DNA of 6,016 nt, from positions 1 to 6,016 of the forward strand of contig CAZTWF010000024.1 in NCBI GenBank assembly GCA_964617245.1, given 5' to 3'. Of this stretch, positions 5,999-6,016 are shown piece after piece. Position 1 is the stretch's first letter. Each line of letters opens with the position of its first letter. A program made the translations under genes and the position numbers. The notes under the pieces are model-generated. The model made no database searches, had not been told where the DNA came from, and saw only the letters and a program-made list of their open reading frames with translations. This stretch comes from WYZ-LMO11 sp964617245 (GTDB lineage Archaea > Thermoproteota > Methanomethylicia > Methanomethylicales > Methanomethylicaceae).

Positions 5999-6016
5999 TT
6001 CAACAATAAAACCTGG

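Noticed and set aside
1..6016. CRISPR array, insertion sequence, integrase, attachment site or tRNA gene
   Set aside because: No regularly spaced repeats, transposase or recombinase motifs, terminal repeats or G+C-rich cloverleaf-like stretch were seen; in this AT-rich background a tRNA should stand out.

Overview
The window reads as a piece of a strongly AT-rich archaeal chromosome. The archaeal assignment rests on a TFIIB-type transcription factor (tfb), leaderless-looking genes without Shine-Dalgarno sequences, BRE/TATA-like boxes about 25 bases before three start codons, and Mrp/NBP35, PurB and Nnr proteins of archaeal type. The divergent extra-looking TFB would fit Thermoproteota or a related lineage, but no finer placement can be supported. 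Arginine is almost always AGA, third positions are A or T, and CpG is almost absent (6 occurrences by hand scan, none before base 3289).

Layout. Bases 47-787 (+) encode an Mrp/NBP35-type iron-sulfur cluster carrier ATPase whose true start may lie left of the window. It converges on, and overlaps by 14 bases, a minus-strand pair: purB (adenylosuccinate lyase, 3252-1909) followed by an MFS transporter (1925-774), which overlap each other by 17 bases and probably form one transcript. An 85-base divergent promoter region separates purB from nnr (3338-4849, +), a bifunctional NAD(P)HX epimerase/dehydratase. nnr converges, with a 2-base gap, on a short divergent TFB (5613-4852, -). A 91-base AT-rich spacer with the TFB promoter, an inverted repeat and T-tracts follows, then a small membrane protein (5998-5705, -) whose frame stays open to the right edge.

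Functionally this is mostly core metabolism and maintenance: Fe-S cluster assembly, purine synthesis, repair of damaged NAD(P)H, and a transport protein of unknown substrate. No mobile element, CRISPR array, RNA gene, toxin-antitoxin pair or defence island was found, and no evident new multi-gene system. The observations most worth checking are the extreme CpG avoidance, the TFB with a reduced B-reader region, a near-palindromic motif shared by the purB and tfb upstream regions, and the tightly interlocked convergent gene ends.
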